In this document: piece after piece, positions 34,030 through 44,338 of the stretch
How the letters are laid out: every line of letters starts with the position of its first letter
How positions within the stretch are numbered: the first letter of the stretch is position 1
From: Fimbriimonadia bacterium
Lineage (GTDB): Bacteria; Armatimonadota; Fimbriimonadia; Fimbriimonadales; GBS-DC
NCBI GenBank assembly: GCA_026129765.1
Contig: JAHCHP010000013.1
Coordinates: 1 to 64,000, forward strand
Direction of reading: 5' to 3'
DNA: 64,000 nucleotides
The notes under the pieces: generated by a model
The model's input: the letters and a program-made list of their open reading frames with translations, nothing else
The model's database searches: none
Told to the model about the DNA's origin: nothing
Made by a program: the position numbers and the translations under genes

Positions 34030-35058
34030 ATGTCCAAAAAACCCGACACCTCCGACGAGACCACCCCACCCAAAGTCCGGTTCGATGAAGCCCTCAAAAT
34101 CGCCATCCAACGCTACTTCCAACCCATGACCCAACTCCTCGTCCCTCACCTCCACCAAGCCATCGACTGGAACATCCCGCCCCAGTTCCTCGACAAAGAA
34201 CTCCAACAACTCACCCCCCACAGCAATTCCCACAAACGCTACGCCGACCACCTCGTCCAAGTCCAACTCCTCAGCGGAGAACAACAACTCCTGCTCATCC
34301 ACATCGAAGCCCAAGCTCAACGCGACGAGACCTTCGCCCGACGCATGTGGCAATATTTCTACCGCATCCAAGACCGCTTCCCCCAACACAAAGTGGTCAG
34401 TCTCGCGCTGCTAACAGATAACTCTCCAACTTGGCGACCGAGCGAATACAAGTATGAGTTTTTAGGCACTCGTCAAAAGTTTGAGTTTCTGGTGGTGAAG
34501 TTGAAGGACTTTGAGTCTCGTCGTTCGGAGTTGGAGCAGAGTCGCAATCCGTTTGCGGTGGTGTGGCTGGCGTGTTTGGAGCATTGGCGGACGCGGGGGG
34601 CTATGCGTTTACGGGTGGATGCGGTGATGGCTTTGTATCGTCAGTTGTTAAAGTCGGGGTATAATAAGGAGGACATTCGCTCGTTGATGGGGTTGTTGAA
34701 TTATCTGTTGTCGTTGTCGTCAGCAGGCGAGCGTTTGTTAGCGCGGGAGTTAGAAGAGGTGGCGAGTGAGATGCCAGAGATAGAATTGATTCCTTGGTTT
34801 GAGCGTCGGGCGAAAGAAGAAGGTTTGACCCTGGGTCGCAAAGAAGGCTTGCAGCGCGGATTGGAGCAGGGGCTGCGCGAACAGGCGCGTGATTCTTTGT
34901 TAGAGGTGTTGCGGGCAAAGTTTGGTCGGGCTCCTCGTTCGTTGACTTCCAAGTTAAAGGGTTTGGATGTAGAGACCCTGCGTCAAATGCTGCGCGATGC
35001 GGCGGTTGCCAATTCGTTGGATGAATTCATGACAAAGTACCACGAAACCATTTTGTGA
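34030..35058 (+). CDS. Rpn-like recombination-promoting nuclease / DUF4351 protein
   Basis: A 342-residue cytoplasmic protein. The first half has a PD-(D/E)xK-like stretch (YADHLVQVQLLSG, then LLLIHIEAQAQRD), as in Rpn-family nucleases encoded with transposon-like features, and the C-terminal 60 residues (LRAKFGRAPRSLTSKLKGLD) match DUF4351-type tails. A Gly/Arg-rich repeat region (EEGLTLGRKEGLQRGLEQG) joins them. Base composition switches inside the gene: the 5' third is strongly C-rich and poor in G, the 3' half G/T-rich and poor in C. It sits 27 bases after the symporter. Confidence 0.75.
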   Translation: MSKKPDTSDETTPPKVRFDEALKIAIQRYFQPMTQLLVPHLHQAIDWNIPPQFLDKELQQLTPHSNSHKRYADHLVQVQLLSGEQQLLLIHIEAQAQRDETFARRMWQYFYRIQDRFPQHKVVSLALLTDNSPTWRPSEYKYEFLGTRQKFEFLVVKLKDFESRRSELEQSRNPFAVVWLACLEHWRTRGAMRLRVDAVMALYRQLLKSGYNKEDIRSLMGLLNYLLSLSSAGERLLARELEEVASEMPEIELIPWFERRAKEEGLTLGRKEGLQRGLEQGLREQARDSLLEVLRAKFGRAPRSLTSKLKGLDVETLRQMLRDAAVANSLDEFMTKYHETIL

Positions 35059-35068
35059 ACCTCTTTTG

Positions 35069-35099
35069 TTGAGGGACGCAGATTCGCTGCGTCCCTCAA
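35069..35099. terminator. Bidirectional terminator hairpin
   Basis: TTGAGGGACGCAG (35069-35081) pairs perfectly with CTGCGTCCCTCAA (35087-35099) over a five-base loop, between two convergent genes. Confidence 0.75.
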
Positions 35100-35112
35100 T
35101 GCTGAATTCCAC

Positions 35113-36039
35113 TTAGTATTTTAGAGCAGGTAAACGGCTCTCAATGCGCTCCCTCATCGATTCCATCCACTCCGGTAAGCGAAGTCCCGATCCGAGAGTC
35201 TCCACACTTTCATCCGTCAACATGCCCGGTCCATCGGTGGCGATTTCGAACAGCGCGCCGCCCGGCTCGCGGAAATAGATAGAATGGAAGTATTGCCGGT
35301 TCATCACCGGCGACACGTTGAATCCCAACCGCTTCAATTGTTCCAACCATTCCAACTGAGCCGCGTCATCCTTCACGCGCCAAGCCACATGGTGAACGAT
35401 CCCTGCCGCGACCCTGCCCGCTGGCAAATCAGGTTCGTGAACCAAGTCGATGGTTTCGCCAAGGGGCGTCAAAAACCGGAAGCGGTTACCTTCTTGCCCA
35501 GCGTTTTGGAACCCCATATAGTCGGTCAAAAGCGCGGTTGTCGGTCCCACATCGCGTACAGTAATCGAGACTCCTCGAAATTTGCGAATCGCATGCTCAG
35601 CCGCGACTCCACCCTTCGTCCACGCAGAAACCGCCTCCATTCCGGGAGTCTCAATTAACTCTTGATGAAGACCATCGGGATCATCAAACGCAAGCGCCTT
35701 TTCGCCGAAACGTTCCACCGGCATGTCAAACTGGACATCTTCCGATGCAAACCGCTCCACCCAAAAATCCAAAGAGCCTTCAGGCACAGCATAAGCCGCC
35801 GCGCTGATCTGCCCGCTGCCCCGTTTGCCTGATACCGCGTTGGCATACGGGAACGTCGTCATGATCGTACCGGGGCTGCCCGTTTCATCTCCAAAATACA
35901 AGTGATGAACACTGGGATCGTCATAATTCACCGCCACTTTGACCAATCGCAGTCCCAAGACTCGCTTGTAGAAATGCAAGTTCTGGTTCGGCTCGCCCGA
36001 AATAGCGGTCACATGGTGAATGCCTTCAATTGTTTTCAT
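35113..36039 (-). CDS. VOC-family ring-cleaving dioxygenase-like protein
   Basis: A 308-residue vicinal-oxygen-chelate protein with two glyoxalase-like modules: EGIHHVTAISGEPNQNLHFY in the first and GIVHHVAWRVKDD in the second. Close relatives are called glyoxalase or hydroquinone-specific ring-cleaving dioxygenases (MhqO-like), which use a metal held by His, His and Glu. YFREPGGALFEIATDGPG carries the late Glu ligand. Cytoplasmic. The substrate is not predictable. Confidence 0.85.
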   Translation of the reverse strand: MKTIEGIHHVTAISGEPNQNLHFYKRVLGLRLVKVAVNYDDPSVHHLYFGDETGSPGTIMTTFPYANAVSGKRGSGQISAAAYAVPEGSLDFWVERFASEDVQFDMPVERFGEKALAFDDPDGLHQELIETPGMEAVSAWTKGGVAAEHAIRKFRGVSITVRDVGPTTALLTDYMGFQNAGQEGNRFRFLTPLGETIDLVHEPDLPAGRVAAGIVHHVAWRVKDDAAQLEWLEQLKRLGFNVSPVMNRQYFHSIYFREPGGALFEIATDGPGMLTDESVETLGSGLRLPEWMESMRERIESRLPALKY

Positions 36040-36177
36040 AGTTTATCTCCTCAGTTGAACTCATCAACGACTTAAGTAAGGTTGCCGTTCAGGAGTGTTC
36101 GACGTAAGTTATACCTCTTCCTGATGACCTCACTCTGTGAGCCACCTCACAAAAGAGAAAGAAGGTTCCCCTTGGGG

Positions 36178-36183
36178 TAAACT
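36178..36183 (+). promoter_or_regulatory. Possible -10 of the grpE operon
   Basis: TAAACT lies 27 bases before the ATG at 36211 with a good GGAGGTGAG between. No heat-shock (CIRCE-type) inverted repeat is seen. Confidence 0.3.
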
Positions 36184-36210
36184 TATATCAAAAAATGTGG
36201 AGGTGAGATA

Positions 36211-36828
36211 ATGAACGAGAACACCCAAAACCCAACAGAAAATGAAGCGTTTGACACAACGACCCAAACAGAGGAAAATATTGAAGAGGCAATAGCGGTT
36301 GACTTGGCGGCTCTGCCTGAACTGGTCTATACTTTAGAACAAGATTTAGCGAAAGCCTTAAAAGAAAGCGAAGAACATAAAGCGCTCTACATGCGAACGT
36401 TGGCGGACTTTCAAAACTTTAGACGCCGACAACAAGAGGAGCTGAGGCAGGCGCAAAACGGTATGCTGCGCGACTTTATCGCTCAGTTGCTGCCTGTGTT
36501 GGATAACTTTGAGCGCGCCTTACAAGCAGCCGGCGTTGCGCGCGATTTTGATGTTTTGGTGGGCGGTATCCAAATGACCGACCGTCAATTCAAGCAGTTG
36601 CTGGAGAAGTACGATGCGCGCCCGATTGATTCCATCGGTCAAATTTTTGATCCCAACTTACATGAAGCCATCCAGCGCGTGGAAATGCCCGATAAGCCGG
36701 AAGGAACCATTATCGACGAAATCGAACGAGGCTACATGCTGGGAGACCGGGTACTACGTCCCAGCCGCGTGATCGTATCCGTACCACCGAGCAGACCTGA
36801 TGCGGGAGGCGTGGACACAACCGCATGA
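36211..36828 (+). CDS. grpE: Nucleotide exchange factor GrpE
   Basis: Releases ADP from DnaK during its chaperone cycle, as a cytoplasmic homodimer. The 205 residues show an acidic flexible N-terminus (1-40), a long coiled-coil dimer helix (MRTLADFQNFRRRQQEE), and the C-terminal beta wing (GQIFDPNLHEAIQRVE, GYMLGDRVLRPSRVIVS). GGAGGTGAG precedes the ATG. dnaK and dnaJ are not adjacent. It overlaps glmM by four bases. Confidence 0.93.
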   Translation: MNENTQNPTENEAFDTTTQTEENIEEAIAVDLAALPELVYTLEQDLAKALKESEEHKALYMRTLADFQNFRRRQQEELRQAQNGMLRDFIAQLLPVLDNFERALQAAGVARDFDVLVGGIQMTDRQFKQLLEKYDARPIDSIGQIFDPNLHEAIQRVEMPDKPEGTIIDEIERGYMLGDRVLRPSRVIVSVPPSRPDAGGVDTTA

Positions 36829-38183
36829 AAAGGCTCTTTGGCACCGATGGCGTTCGCGGCGTGGCGAACGAACTTTTGAATCCAGAATTGACGATGAAAT
36901 TAGGGATGGCAATTGCCTGCAGACTTTCGCAGCATGGTCATCCCTTGCGCGTATTGATTGGACGCGATACCCGGCGCAGCGGCGGGATGTTGGAAGGCGC
37001 GCTGATAGGCGGGCTTTGCTCGCTGGGGGCGGAAGTCACTTCCGCGGGCGTGCTGCCCACTCCCGCAGTGGCTTACCTCACACGCGAAGGACATTACGAT
37101 TTAGGCATCATGCTATCCGCCTCCCACAATCCCGCGCCAGACAACGGCATCAAGTTGATTAGCGGCGACGGTTGCAAACTTCCTGACGCGCTGGAAGCAG
37201 AAATTGAAGCCGTTTTCTACGAGCGAGGCTTTGATCATTCTTATCCGCCTTCCAACCAAATCGGCTTGTGGAAAACGGATGAACGGGAAGCGGAACATTA
37301 CACCCTTTTTCTGTTGCAGCTCATGCGCGATGCGATGGGGGATCGCGAGCCGTTGAAAGGTATGCACCTGGTGGTAGATTGCGCGAACGGCGCGGCTTAC
37401 GAAATCGCGCCCGACCTGCTGCAGGAGTTGGGAGCGAAACTAACGCTGATCGGCATCGCGCCGGACGGTGACAACATCAACGAGGGATGCGGCTCCACGC
37501 ATTTAGACATCCTGAGACAAACGGTTCAGGAGGAGAAAGCGCAGGCGGGAATCGCCTTCGATGGCGATGCGGATCGCGCTTTGCTCTGCGATGAAAAAGG
37601 TATGACGGTGGACGGAGACCGGTTGATGACGCTTTGGGCAATCGACCGCAAAGCGCAAAACCGTATGGACCCGCCCATTGTGGTCGCGACCGAGATGAGC
37701 AATTTCGGCATGGAAAAGTGTCTTCAAGAAGAAGGCTTACAACTGCTCCGCACCGATGTGGGAGACCGCTATGTCGCGGAACGCATGCGCGAAACCGGCG
37801 CGTTGATTGGCGGCGAGCAGTCAGGACATCTCATCTATTCAGAACGAGGTACGACCGGCGACGGCTTAATTACAATGCTGGAAACTCTGCAAGTCCTCTT
37901 GCGCTCCAAGAAACCGTTCTCCGAGATCGCTCATCCCTTTGAACCCGTGCCTCAAAAGCTGGTGTCGGTGCGCGTACAGAACAAGCAAGGCTGGCGCGAG
38001 CACCCGCTGATTGTGCAGCATATGCAAAGCATAGGCGAAAAGTTGCACGGCAAAGGGCGTCTGAATGTACGCGCTTCTGGCACAGAAAACGTGATCCGCG
38101 TGATGGTGGAAGCAGTAGAACACGGTCTGCTGGAAGAAAGCGTCACAACCATGGTGCGCGTGGTGGAAGAGGCGTTGGCATGA
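36825..38183 (+). CDS. glmM: Phosphoglucosamine mutase
   Basis: Interconverts glucosamine 6-phosphate and glucosamine 1-phosphate for peptidoglycan precursors. 452 residues, normal length. Seen: RLFGTDGVRGVAN at the N-terminus, the phosphoserine loop MLSASHNPAPDNGIK, the metal loop FDGDADRALL, and the sugar loop GEQSGH, then RASGTEN for phosphate binding. It is the middle gene of grpE-glmM-SDR, with four-base overlaps at both ends, so translation is probably coupled. Confidence 0.95.
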   Translation: MKRLFGTDGVRGVANELLNPELTMKLGMAIACRLSQHGHPLRVLIGRDTRRSGGMLEGALIGGLCSLGAEVTSAGVLPTPAVAYLTREGHYDLGIMLSASHNPAPDNGIKLISGDGCKLPDALEAEIEAVFYERGFDHSYPPSNQIGLWKTDEREAEHYTLFLLQLMRDAMGDREPLKGMHLVVDCANGAAYEIAPDLLQELGAKLTLIGIAPDGDNINEGCGSTHLDILRQTVQEEKAQAGIAFDGDADRALLCDEKGMTVDGDRLMTLWAIDRKAQNRMDPPIVVATEMSNFGMEKCLQEEGLQLLRTDVGDRYVAERMRETGALIGGEQSGHLIYSERGTTGDGLITMLETLQVLLRSKKPFSEIAHPFEPVPQKLVSVRVQNKQGWREHPLIVQHMQSIGEKLHGKGRLNVRASGTENVIRVMVEAVEHGLLEESVTTMVRVVEEALA

Positions 38184-38938
38184 GTCTGGAGGGGCAGTCG
38201 ATTCTGGTGACAGGCGCGTCTCGCGGAATCGGGCGCGCGATAGCTCAGTCGCTGGCAGAATCGGGCGCGTTGATTGGCGTTCATTATTGCCATCAATTGG
38301 AGGCGGCAAGAGAAACCCTGAATAGTCTGCCCAACCATCAGCCCCATTTCCTGCTGCAAGGCGATCTCTCGGAGCCTGACACGTGCCAACGCTTAATCGA
38401 GCATACGCTGGAGCAGGCAGGCAGAATCAACGCGCTGGTCAACAATGCAGGCATTTACCGACCTGTCTCCTTCCATGAACCGGATGCCGACCGCTGGCGA
38501 TCTGAATGGCAGCATCTGTTTCAAACGAACTTTTTCAGCGCGGTCGACTTGAGTTATTGGGCGTGTCAAGCGATGCGGTCAAGGTCGGGGGGTGGGAAAA
38601 TTCTGCATATCGCTTCTCGCGCCGGTTTTCGGGGCGAAGCGGGCTACAGTCATTATGCCGCATCTAAAGCCGCGCTGATCAACTTTACGCGCAGCATGGC
38701 GGTGGAATTGGCGCAAGACAACATCCAGACATTCTGCATTGCGCCCGGATGGGTGGAAACCGACATGGCGGAGGAAGGATTGCGCGCTTATGGCGAGCGC
38801 ATCCGAACCGAGGTTCCTCTGGGTAGAGTTGCCTCCCCCAACGATGTGGCGAATGTCGCGCGATTTTTGCTCTCCCCCGAGTCGGACTATCTCAGCGGCG
38901 TGACCATCGACGTCAACGGCGGCAGTTACTTCCATTGA
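38180..38938 (+). CDS. Short-chain dehydrogenase/reductase, FabG-like
   Basis: A 252-residue Rossmann enzyme, NADP-type. It has the cofactor loop TGASRGIGRAI, NNAGIYRP, a serine in IASRAGFRGEAGYSHYAASK that includes the YxxxK catalytic pair, and PGWVETDMAEEG. It resembles 3-oxoacyl-ACP reductase, but a fabG role is not certain because the fatty-acid genes are absent here. It overlaps glmM by four bases. Confidence 0.88.
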   Translation: MSLEGQSILVTGASRGIGRAIAQSLAESGALIGVHYCHQLEAARETLNSLPNHQPHFLLQGDLSEPDTCQRLIEHTLEQAGRINALVNNAGIYRPVSFHEPDADRWRSEWQHLFQTNFFSAVDLSYWACQAMRSRSGGGKILHIASRAGFRGEAGYSHYAASKAALINFTRSMAVELAQDNIQTFCIAPGWVETDMAEEGLRAYGERIRTEVPLGRVASPNDVANVARFLLSPESDYLSGVTIDVNGGSYFH

Positions 38939-38944
38939 ACCTGG

Positions 38945-41275
38945 CTACTCTTTCGTCAAAAACTCGTCCAGGTTCATCATCACGTTGGCGACCATCGTCC
39001 AAGCCGCCAGTTCCACTTCTTCCCCTTCTGCGGAAGCCAACTTCTTCGCGCTTTCCCTATCCGCTTGGTATCGCTGCTTCATCTGCTCATAAAGCGCAAG
39101 CAATCGTCTCTGTTCTTCAGGCTGAGGCGCGCGCGACAAACAGACCATAAAAGCATACCTCGCTTTTGCAGCGGGTGTCGCGCCGCCCTCCTTCATCAAA
39201 CGCTGTGCCAATCCGCGCGCCGCTTCCATGAAAGACGGATCGTTGAGCGTGGTCAGCGCTTGCAAGGGCGTATTGGCGCGGGGTCGCCTCACCGTGCAAA
39301 ACTCGCGGCTGGTGGCATCAAAATTGATAAAGGTGGGATAGGGAGCGGAACGCCTCCAGAAGGTATAGATTCCCCGTCGGTGTTTTTCTGCGCCTTCGCT
39401 CACCACCCAGCGGTCCGCGCTGTATGGCACATCCCAAATCCCGTCCGGTTGGTAAGGAAAGACACTGGGACCGCCCATTTTCAAGTTGAGCAAGCCTGCC
39501 GCGCGCAGCGCGCTATCGCGAATCATTTCTGCTTCCATACGAAATCGAGGACTTCTCGCATACAGCTTATTCTGCGGGTCTCGCTCCAACAGCAGAGGAG
39601 AAACACGCGAAGATTGCCGATAGGTGGCGGAGGTCACGATCAGCCGGTGCATCGCTTTCACATCCCACCCTATCCGAGCGAATTCGGTGGCAAGCCAATC
39701 CAGCAGTTCAGGGTGCGTCGGTTTCGCGCCTTGCAGTCCAAAATCTTCCGTCGTTTCGACGATGCCGTGTCCAAAATATTGTTCCCAATAGCGATTCGCT
39801 TGCGCCCGCGCCGTGAGCGGATTGTTCTTACTCACCAGCCACTTTGCCAATCCCAATCGATTGGTGGGCGCGTCCACAGGCATCGGATTCAGAACGGCAG
39901 GCGTGTTCGCGGTGACCTCTTCTTCTTTGCTTAAGAACTCGCCGCGTTTGCGCACAAAGGTTCGGGGTTCGCCGCTCTTCTCTTGGAAGACTAAGGTCGT
40001 GGGCGCGCGGGTCGCTTCCATCTGTTTCTTAACTGCTTGCAGGCGTTGGTTTATCTCCTGCTGACCCATCGGGTCCAAGCCCTCTTTTTTCAGTTCCGCT
40101 TCAAGCGTCATCTGCTCTGCTTGCAGGTTTTTACGCTGCTCTAACTGCTCTGAGGTCGCAGTATCCAATGTCGGCTCATCGCAGTTGTCAAAAAATGCCA
40201 GCAATTCGTAAAATTCGCGTTGGCTGATGGGGTCATACTTATGGTCGTGGCATTGCGCGCACGCCAGCGTGGAACTCAACCAGACGGTCCCTGTCACCCC
40301 CACGCGATCTACCAGCGTCAGCCAGCGCTGTTCCTCCACATCGACTCCGCCCTCTTCATTCTTCATCGTGTTGCGGTGGAAGCCGGTCGCGATTTGTTGG
40401 GATTGAGATGCGTTGGGCAGCATATCGCCGGCGATCTGTTCGATAGTAAATTGGTCAAACGGCATATTCTGATTGAATGCCTGAATGACCCAATCTCGAT
40501 AAAGCCATATCGACCTGCGCTCATCCTTTTCATAGCCGTTCGTGTCGGCATAGCGCGCCAAATCCAGCCAAATGCGCGCTTGACGCTCTCCGTAATGGGG
40601 CGATGCCAACAGCCGGTCCACCAGGTTCTCGTAAGCGTTTGGACTGGAATCGGCTAAGAAGGCGCGAACCTCTTCAGGCGTGGGCGGCAAGCCAATTAAA
40701 TCCAAACTAACCCGGCGAATCAGCGTTTCTTTGGAAGCCTCGGGCGAGGGCGATAAACCCTCTTTTTCCAGGCGCGCCAAGATGAAGAAATCGATAGGAT
40801 TACGCGCCCAGGTTTTGTTTTTTACGGCAGGCAGCTTAGGACGAACAGGACGGATATATGCCCAATGCTTGCCTGAAGATTCGCCCCACAACGCGCCCTG
40901 ATCGATCCACTGTTTCAAGGTCGTAATCTGCGCTTTGCTGAGAGGCGCTTGTCCCATCGGCATGCGGGGTTCTTCCAAGCCTGTCACGCGCAGGATCAAG
41001 GGGCTTTTTGCGCTGTTGCCGGGAATAACTGCCGGACCGGAGTCGCCCCCTTTCAGCAGACTCTCAAGGCTGTCCATGCGTAATCCGCCGCGCTGCTTTT
41101 CCTCACCATGACAGCCAAAGCAAGAGGCTTTGAGAATCGGCAGCACCTCAGAAGCGAAATCGACGGGCGGCGCGTCGGGTTTCGGGTTCTGCGCGCCGGA
41201 CAAGACCAGTCCCGCCAACCCCAAAGGCGCGACCCCAAATACAAATGCTTGCAGTAGTTTTGAAATCATCGACAC
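38945..41275 (-). CDS. DUF1549/DUF1553 protein with a planctomycete-type cytochrome c domain
   Basis: A 776-residue exported protein. After a signal helix, a cytochrome c domain carries CFGCH (52-56) for heme attachment, with [13 protein letters not shown] before it. DUF1549 follows ([37 protein letters not shown]) and DUF1553 takes the C-terminal half ([32 protein letters not shown]). The architecture is typical of Planctomycetes, Verrucomicrobia and Armatimonadota, probably for degradation of complex sulfated or aromatic polymers. It converges with the SDR gene at 6 bases. Confidence 0.9.
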   Translation of the reverse strand: MSMISKLLQAFVFGVAPLGLAGLVLSGAQNPKPDAPPVDFASEVLPILKASCFGCHGEEKQRGGLRMDSLESLLKGGDSGPAVIPGNSAKSPLILRVTGLEEPRMPMGQAPLSKAQITTLKQWIDQGALWGESSGKHWAYIRPVRPKLPAVKNKTWARNPIDFFILARLEKEGLSPSPEASKETLIRRVSLDLIGLPPTPEEVRAFLADSSPNAYENLVDRLLASPHYGERQARIWLDLARYADTNGYEKDERRSIWLYRDWVIQAFNQNMPFDQFTIEQIAGDMLPNASQSQQIATGFHRNTMKNEEGGVDVEEQRWLTLVDRVGVTGTVWLSSTLACAQCHDHKYDPISQREFYELLAFFDNCDEPTLDTATSEQLEQRKNLQAEQMTLEAELKKEGLDPMGQQEINQRLQAVKKQMEATRAPTTLVFQEKSGEPRTFVRKRGEFLSKEEEVTANTPAVLNPMPVDAPTNRLGLAKWLVSKNNPLTARAQANRYWEQYFGHGIVETTEDFGLQGAKPTHPELLDWLATEFARIGWDVKAMHRLIVTSATYRQSSRVSPLLLERDPQNKLYARSPRFRMEAEMIRDSALRAAGLLNLKMGGPSVFPYQPDGIWDVPYSADRWVVSEGAEKHRRGIYTFWRRSAPYPTFINFDATSREFCTVRRPRANTPLQALTTLNDPSFMEAARGLAQRLMKEGGATPAAKARYAFMVCLSRAPQPEEQRRLLALYEQMKQRYQADRESAKKLASAEGEEVELAAWTMVANVMMNLDEFLTKE

Positions 41276-41331
41276 ATCCTCATCCCGTTCTATAGATTAG
41301 GCGCGACGACCTGTGATTCCTGTTTCTAAGA

Positions 41332-43713
41332 CTACTTAAACACGGGAGGAAATCGATGCCAAGGCGATATATCGGGCGGAGCCACCAAAATCGCATCCCA
41401 TTCCGCCGCATGGGCTGGGCGTTTACCCCCTGACAGTTTCAACCGAAGCCGGTATTCGCCGGCAGGCAAATTCAGCGCGCCCAATCGAACCCAATAGTAC
41501 GCGCCGCCATAGCCGCCTTGAACCGCCCATCGCCCATCGGTATCGGCAGGCGCATTGCCCTTTGCGATGGGAGCCGTCTCATCGGGAGACGAGCCATAAA
41601 TACTCCACTCAATGGGAGTGTCATGACTGGCGCGCGCCAACCAAAGAATATAATCGCTGCCACTCACCAACAAACTGTAGTCGGCATAGAAACCGTCGGC
41701 GGGTGGCGACAGTAAGGTGTTTAACCAAAGCGAAGCCCCGCGAGACGCCGCCGCGCTGACCCGCACCGCGCCAAAAGTGTGCGCCACCGGCGCTTCCGCC
41801 TCGATCCACACATAAGGACGCAGGTTCGCCTCCGCTTCTGCCAGCGTGCTGGAAAGCATGCGGTAACCCTCCGCAGGGTTGCGGTTGTAGACTTCAAACG
41901 ATTGGCGGAAGGTGAAGCGCGGTATGGAGAAATCCTTGTTTCGCGCGCGCGCGACCTTTTCCAACTCGTTAAACCGCTCCTGCAGTTCCGTGACGGAGGT
42001 TTCGCAGACAGGTAAGGATTGGAAGCCGGTTATCAAAATTGGTTCCGGTCCGATTTTCACAAAGAGCCGTTCCCCTTTCTCTCGGATTTCGGGCGCTTGT
42101 CCGGTTGTGCTTTCTACCGTGACCGGATGTTTATCAAATCGCCGGAGCGCGATTTCACGAACACCGTCCAAACTCCAGACACACAGTTGGATACGATTGC
42201 CCGAATCGGTGGCAGTCATCCGCCAATAGGCAGCCGTTTTACTGCCCCAACCCAGCGGTTCGCCGCCGCCCTCTTCCACGGGAATCCACCATCTGCCATC
42301 GGTCAAACGCTTCATTTCGGCGGGCATCCAAAGCCCCATTGGGAACGGTTGCCATGCGAAAGCGCGGGCAGGAGAATCGACCGCTTGCAGCGCGGTGATC
42401 ATATCTTGTGGGATGGTGTTGAAATCCTCTACGCGCCAAAAGAGATGTTGATAATTCATGGAACGCGCGCGCGCTAAAATCAAAGGCGCGCCCTCCGCGA
42501 TCTCTGCGTTCCACGCCATCACAGCGACCTGTTCCTGATTGCGCTGCTGAGCGTTCATCGCGCGCTGAGCCAAAAACAGCCCCCACTGTTCTCGCGATGC
42601 AGCAGGCAGTTCCACGCAAAGTCCATCCAATACTGCCCATTCAGAAGGCTTGAGGGGCTGCAGAGCCATTTGTTCAGGGAAAGAGGGCTGCCAAGAAAGA
42701 AAGACAGGCGCGTTTCCGCTTGCCTCTTTCAGGGTTTTCTGCATCGACGCGCTGAGGTGATGAAGCCGCTGCCGCAAGAAATCCCGGTAATCTTTCCAAA
42801 ACTCGCTGCGCGCGGTGTTGACCGGCAGCAGAGGCGCGCGCGGTTCATGGGGCAGCCACAAAAATGGCACGCCTCGATTCAACCGCCACATCGGGATCAA
42901 CTGTGAAGCGCGCTGGAACGATTCCAATTTCGTTTCGACTTGCCATGCGCGTTCGATTTCGCTGGGGTCGCGATATTTGGATCGCAGATACGCGCTCCAA
43001 TCTTTTTGGAAGAGTCGGCTGTCGGGCAGAACCGCCATATCATCTTCGCTGGCGGGAGAGGGGGTCACCTGAATCCAACCCCGCAGGTTTGAGCCAGGAC
43101 GCTTGGTCTCGATCAATTGCAGGAGACGGTCGCGAAACTGGTCCCATCCCTCCCACAGGTCTGGCATTGCGCTCGCGCCATGCGGATAAAGCAGAAACAC
43201 CTCTAAGTCGGGATTGCCCGTCATGGCCAAACTCGCCTGCCCTTTTTCCAACTCCAAAGTCGCCATTCGTTTGACAGAGGCATCAGTTCGGTCGGCGACC
43301 ACTAACAGCGACTCCTGCGCTCCGGGCAGATTCAATGAGTAAACCCCTTCCGCGCTGGGAACCAACCGGAAGCGTTCGGGTTGTATCTGCCAACCAGAAG
43401 CCACTTGGCGTGAAGTATCCATTCCCAGTTTCAGAAAATATTGAAAGCCCGCTTTTTCCAGTTTTTCAATCAGCGACTGCCACTCCTTTGCGCTGGGCAG
43501 CGAGGGCAATTCCACTAGCGTTTGCTTTGCGCCCATCCGAGTTAGCTTTGCCAAATGCTCATCTAACGTCTCCGCGCTATAAGTAAACGCGATACCCAAA
43601 CTTTGCGCGGTGGCGGGCAGCGGATCAGGCTCGGTTTGCCCCCATACAGAGACGGAGCAAAGTCCGATCCACAAGCCGATGACTCCGAAAATAAGTTGTC
43701 GCCGATTTAACAT
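41332..43713 (-). CDS. Secreted protein, putative GH42-like TIM barrel
   Basis: About 793 residues from the ATG at 43713, which follows a TATAAC box by six bases and precedes a signal peptide (LIFGVIGLWIGLCSVSVWG). Residues 30-430 read like a TIM-barrel glycoside hydrolase: FLWLPHEPRAP and WSAYLRSKYRDPSEIERAW resemble beta-galactosidase-type (GH42) barrels that pair substrate with an acid residue, but the catalytic Glu pair is not identified. The C-terminal 250 residues form beta domains (EAPVAHTFGAVRVSAAASRG). The family is not recognised with certainty. Confidence 0.6.
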   Translation of the reverse strand: MLNRRQLIFGVIGLWIGLCSVSVWGQTEPDPLPATAQSLGIAFTYSAETLDEHLAKLTRMGAKQTLVELPSLPSAKEWQSLIEKLEKAGFQYFLKLGMDTSRQVASGWQIQPERFRLVPSAEGVYSLNLPGAQESLLVVADRTDASVKRMATLELEKGQASLAMTGNPDLEVFLLYPHGASAMPDLWEGWDQFRDRLLQLIETKRPGSNLRGWIQVTPSPASEDDMAVLPDSRLFQKDWSAYLRSKYRDPSEIERAWQVETKLESFQRASQLIPMWRLNRGVPFLWLPHEPRAPLLPVNTARSEFWKDYRDFLRQRLHHLSASMQKTLKEASGNAPVFLSWQPSFPEQMALQPLKPSEWAVLDGLCVELPAASREQWGLFLAQRAMNAQQRNQEQVAVMAWNAEIAEGAPLILARARSMNYQHLFWRVEDFNTIPQDMITALQAVDSPARAFAWQPFPMGLWMPAEMKRLTDGRWWIPVEEGGGEPLGWGSKTAAYWRMTATDSGNRIQLCVWSLDGVREIALRRFDKHPVTVESTTGQAPEIREKGERLFVKIGPEPILITGFQSLPVCETSVTELQERFNELEKVARARNKDFSIPRFTFRQSFEVYNRNPAEGYRMLSSTLAEAEANLRPYVWIEAEAPVAHTFGAVRVSAAASRGASLWLNTLLSPPADGFYADYSLLVSGSDYILWLARASHDTPIEWSIYGSSPDETAPIAKGNAPADTDGRWAVQGGYGGAYYWVRLGALNLPAGEYRLRLKLSGGKRPAHAAEWDAILVAPPDISPWHRFPPVFK

Positions 43714-43719
43714 GCCGAT

Positions 43720-43725
43720 GTTATA
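43720..43725 (-). promoter_or_regulatory. -10 box abutting a start codon (leaderless candidate)
   Basis: On the minus strand TATAAC is followed by six bases and the ATG at 43713. This is one of several starts with this spacing; the matching -35 is weak. Confidence 0.45.
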
Positions 43726-44045
43726 CCCGATGAGCGTGATTATTATCACAGAATGGACGAATCAAACTCGGGTATAGTATTGGCTCGAACTCGGGCAAGA
43801 TGCCCAAACAACAGGAAAACAGGCGAAGATAACGAAGTCATGGTTAAGCGCCTGGTTCTCCTAAGTAGAAACCACCTATCATTGTCCGTAGACGGCTTAG
43901 CAAGAATGCATCTTGAGAGTGTCTGTCTCTCGTGGATTCCCGCGTTCGCGGGAATGACGAATCTAACTACTGAAGGGCGACTTTGCCAATTATCGGCGTG
44001 AACTGATTCGCGGGTTCAAAATCCACATTGTCAGGGGATCCGGGT
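43726..44045. other. Intergenic region, no gene
   Basis: This 320-base gap holds TATAGT (about 43773) in a context like the tRNA promoter (CGGGTATAGTATTGG versus CGGGTATACTATTGG at 12030), and the palindromic repeat GATTCCCGCGTTCGCGGGAA (about 43937-43956). I see no CRISPR repeats downstream of cas2. Confidence 0.6.
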
Positions 44046-44318
44046 TCAGATAACCATGCGGCGGGGCGTTTGGGTGGGAGGCTTTCCGTTCAACACCTCA
44101 ATTTTCAAGCGGCACTCTTCGCAAAGAAAATAGTACCTAACCTGGTCGTCGGAGGTGATAATCTTCTCGATTCGCTTTTGCATTCGTCGCAACTGCGCAA
44201 AATCGACATCGGCTTCAAAGACGCTTTCTTCCACTGGTTCGCCATACGATTTCAGCGTCTTATGGAGTTTGTTTCGACGCTTGTCATCCCCCACATCATA
44301 AGCAATCACAACGAACAT
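44046..44318 (-). CDS. cas2: CRISPR-associated Cas2
   Basis: A 90-residue ferredoxin-like protein that bridges two Cas1 dimers in the spacer-acquisition complex. It starts MFVVIAYDVGDDKRRNKL, with the active Asp in the first strand, and GEPVEESVFEADVD follows. The C-terminus has FLCEECRLKIEVLNG with a CxxC pair seen in some thermophile-type Cas2 proteins. It is the last gene of the operon, 20 bases after cas1. Confidence 0.93.
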   Translation of the reverse strand: MFVVIAYDVGDDKRRNKLHKTLKSYGEPVEESVFEADVDFAQLRRMQKRIEKIITSDDQVRYYFLCEECRLKIEVLNGKPPTQTPRRMVI

Positions 44319-44338
44319 GTCTCTTTACCCCCTGATGC

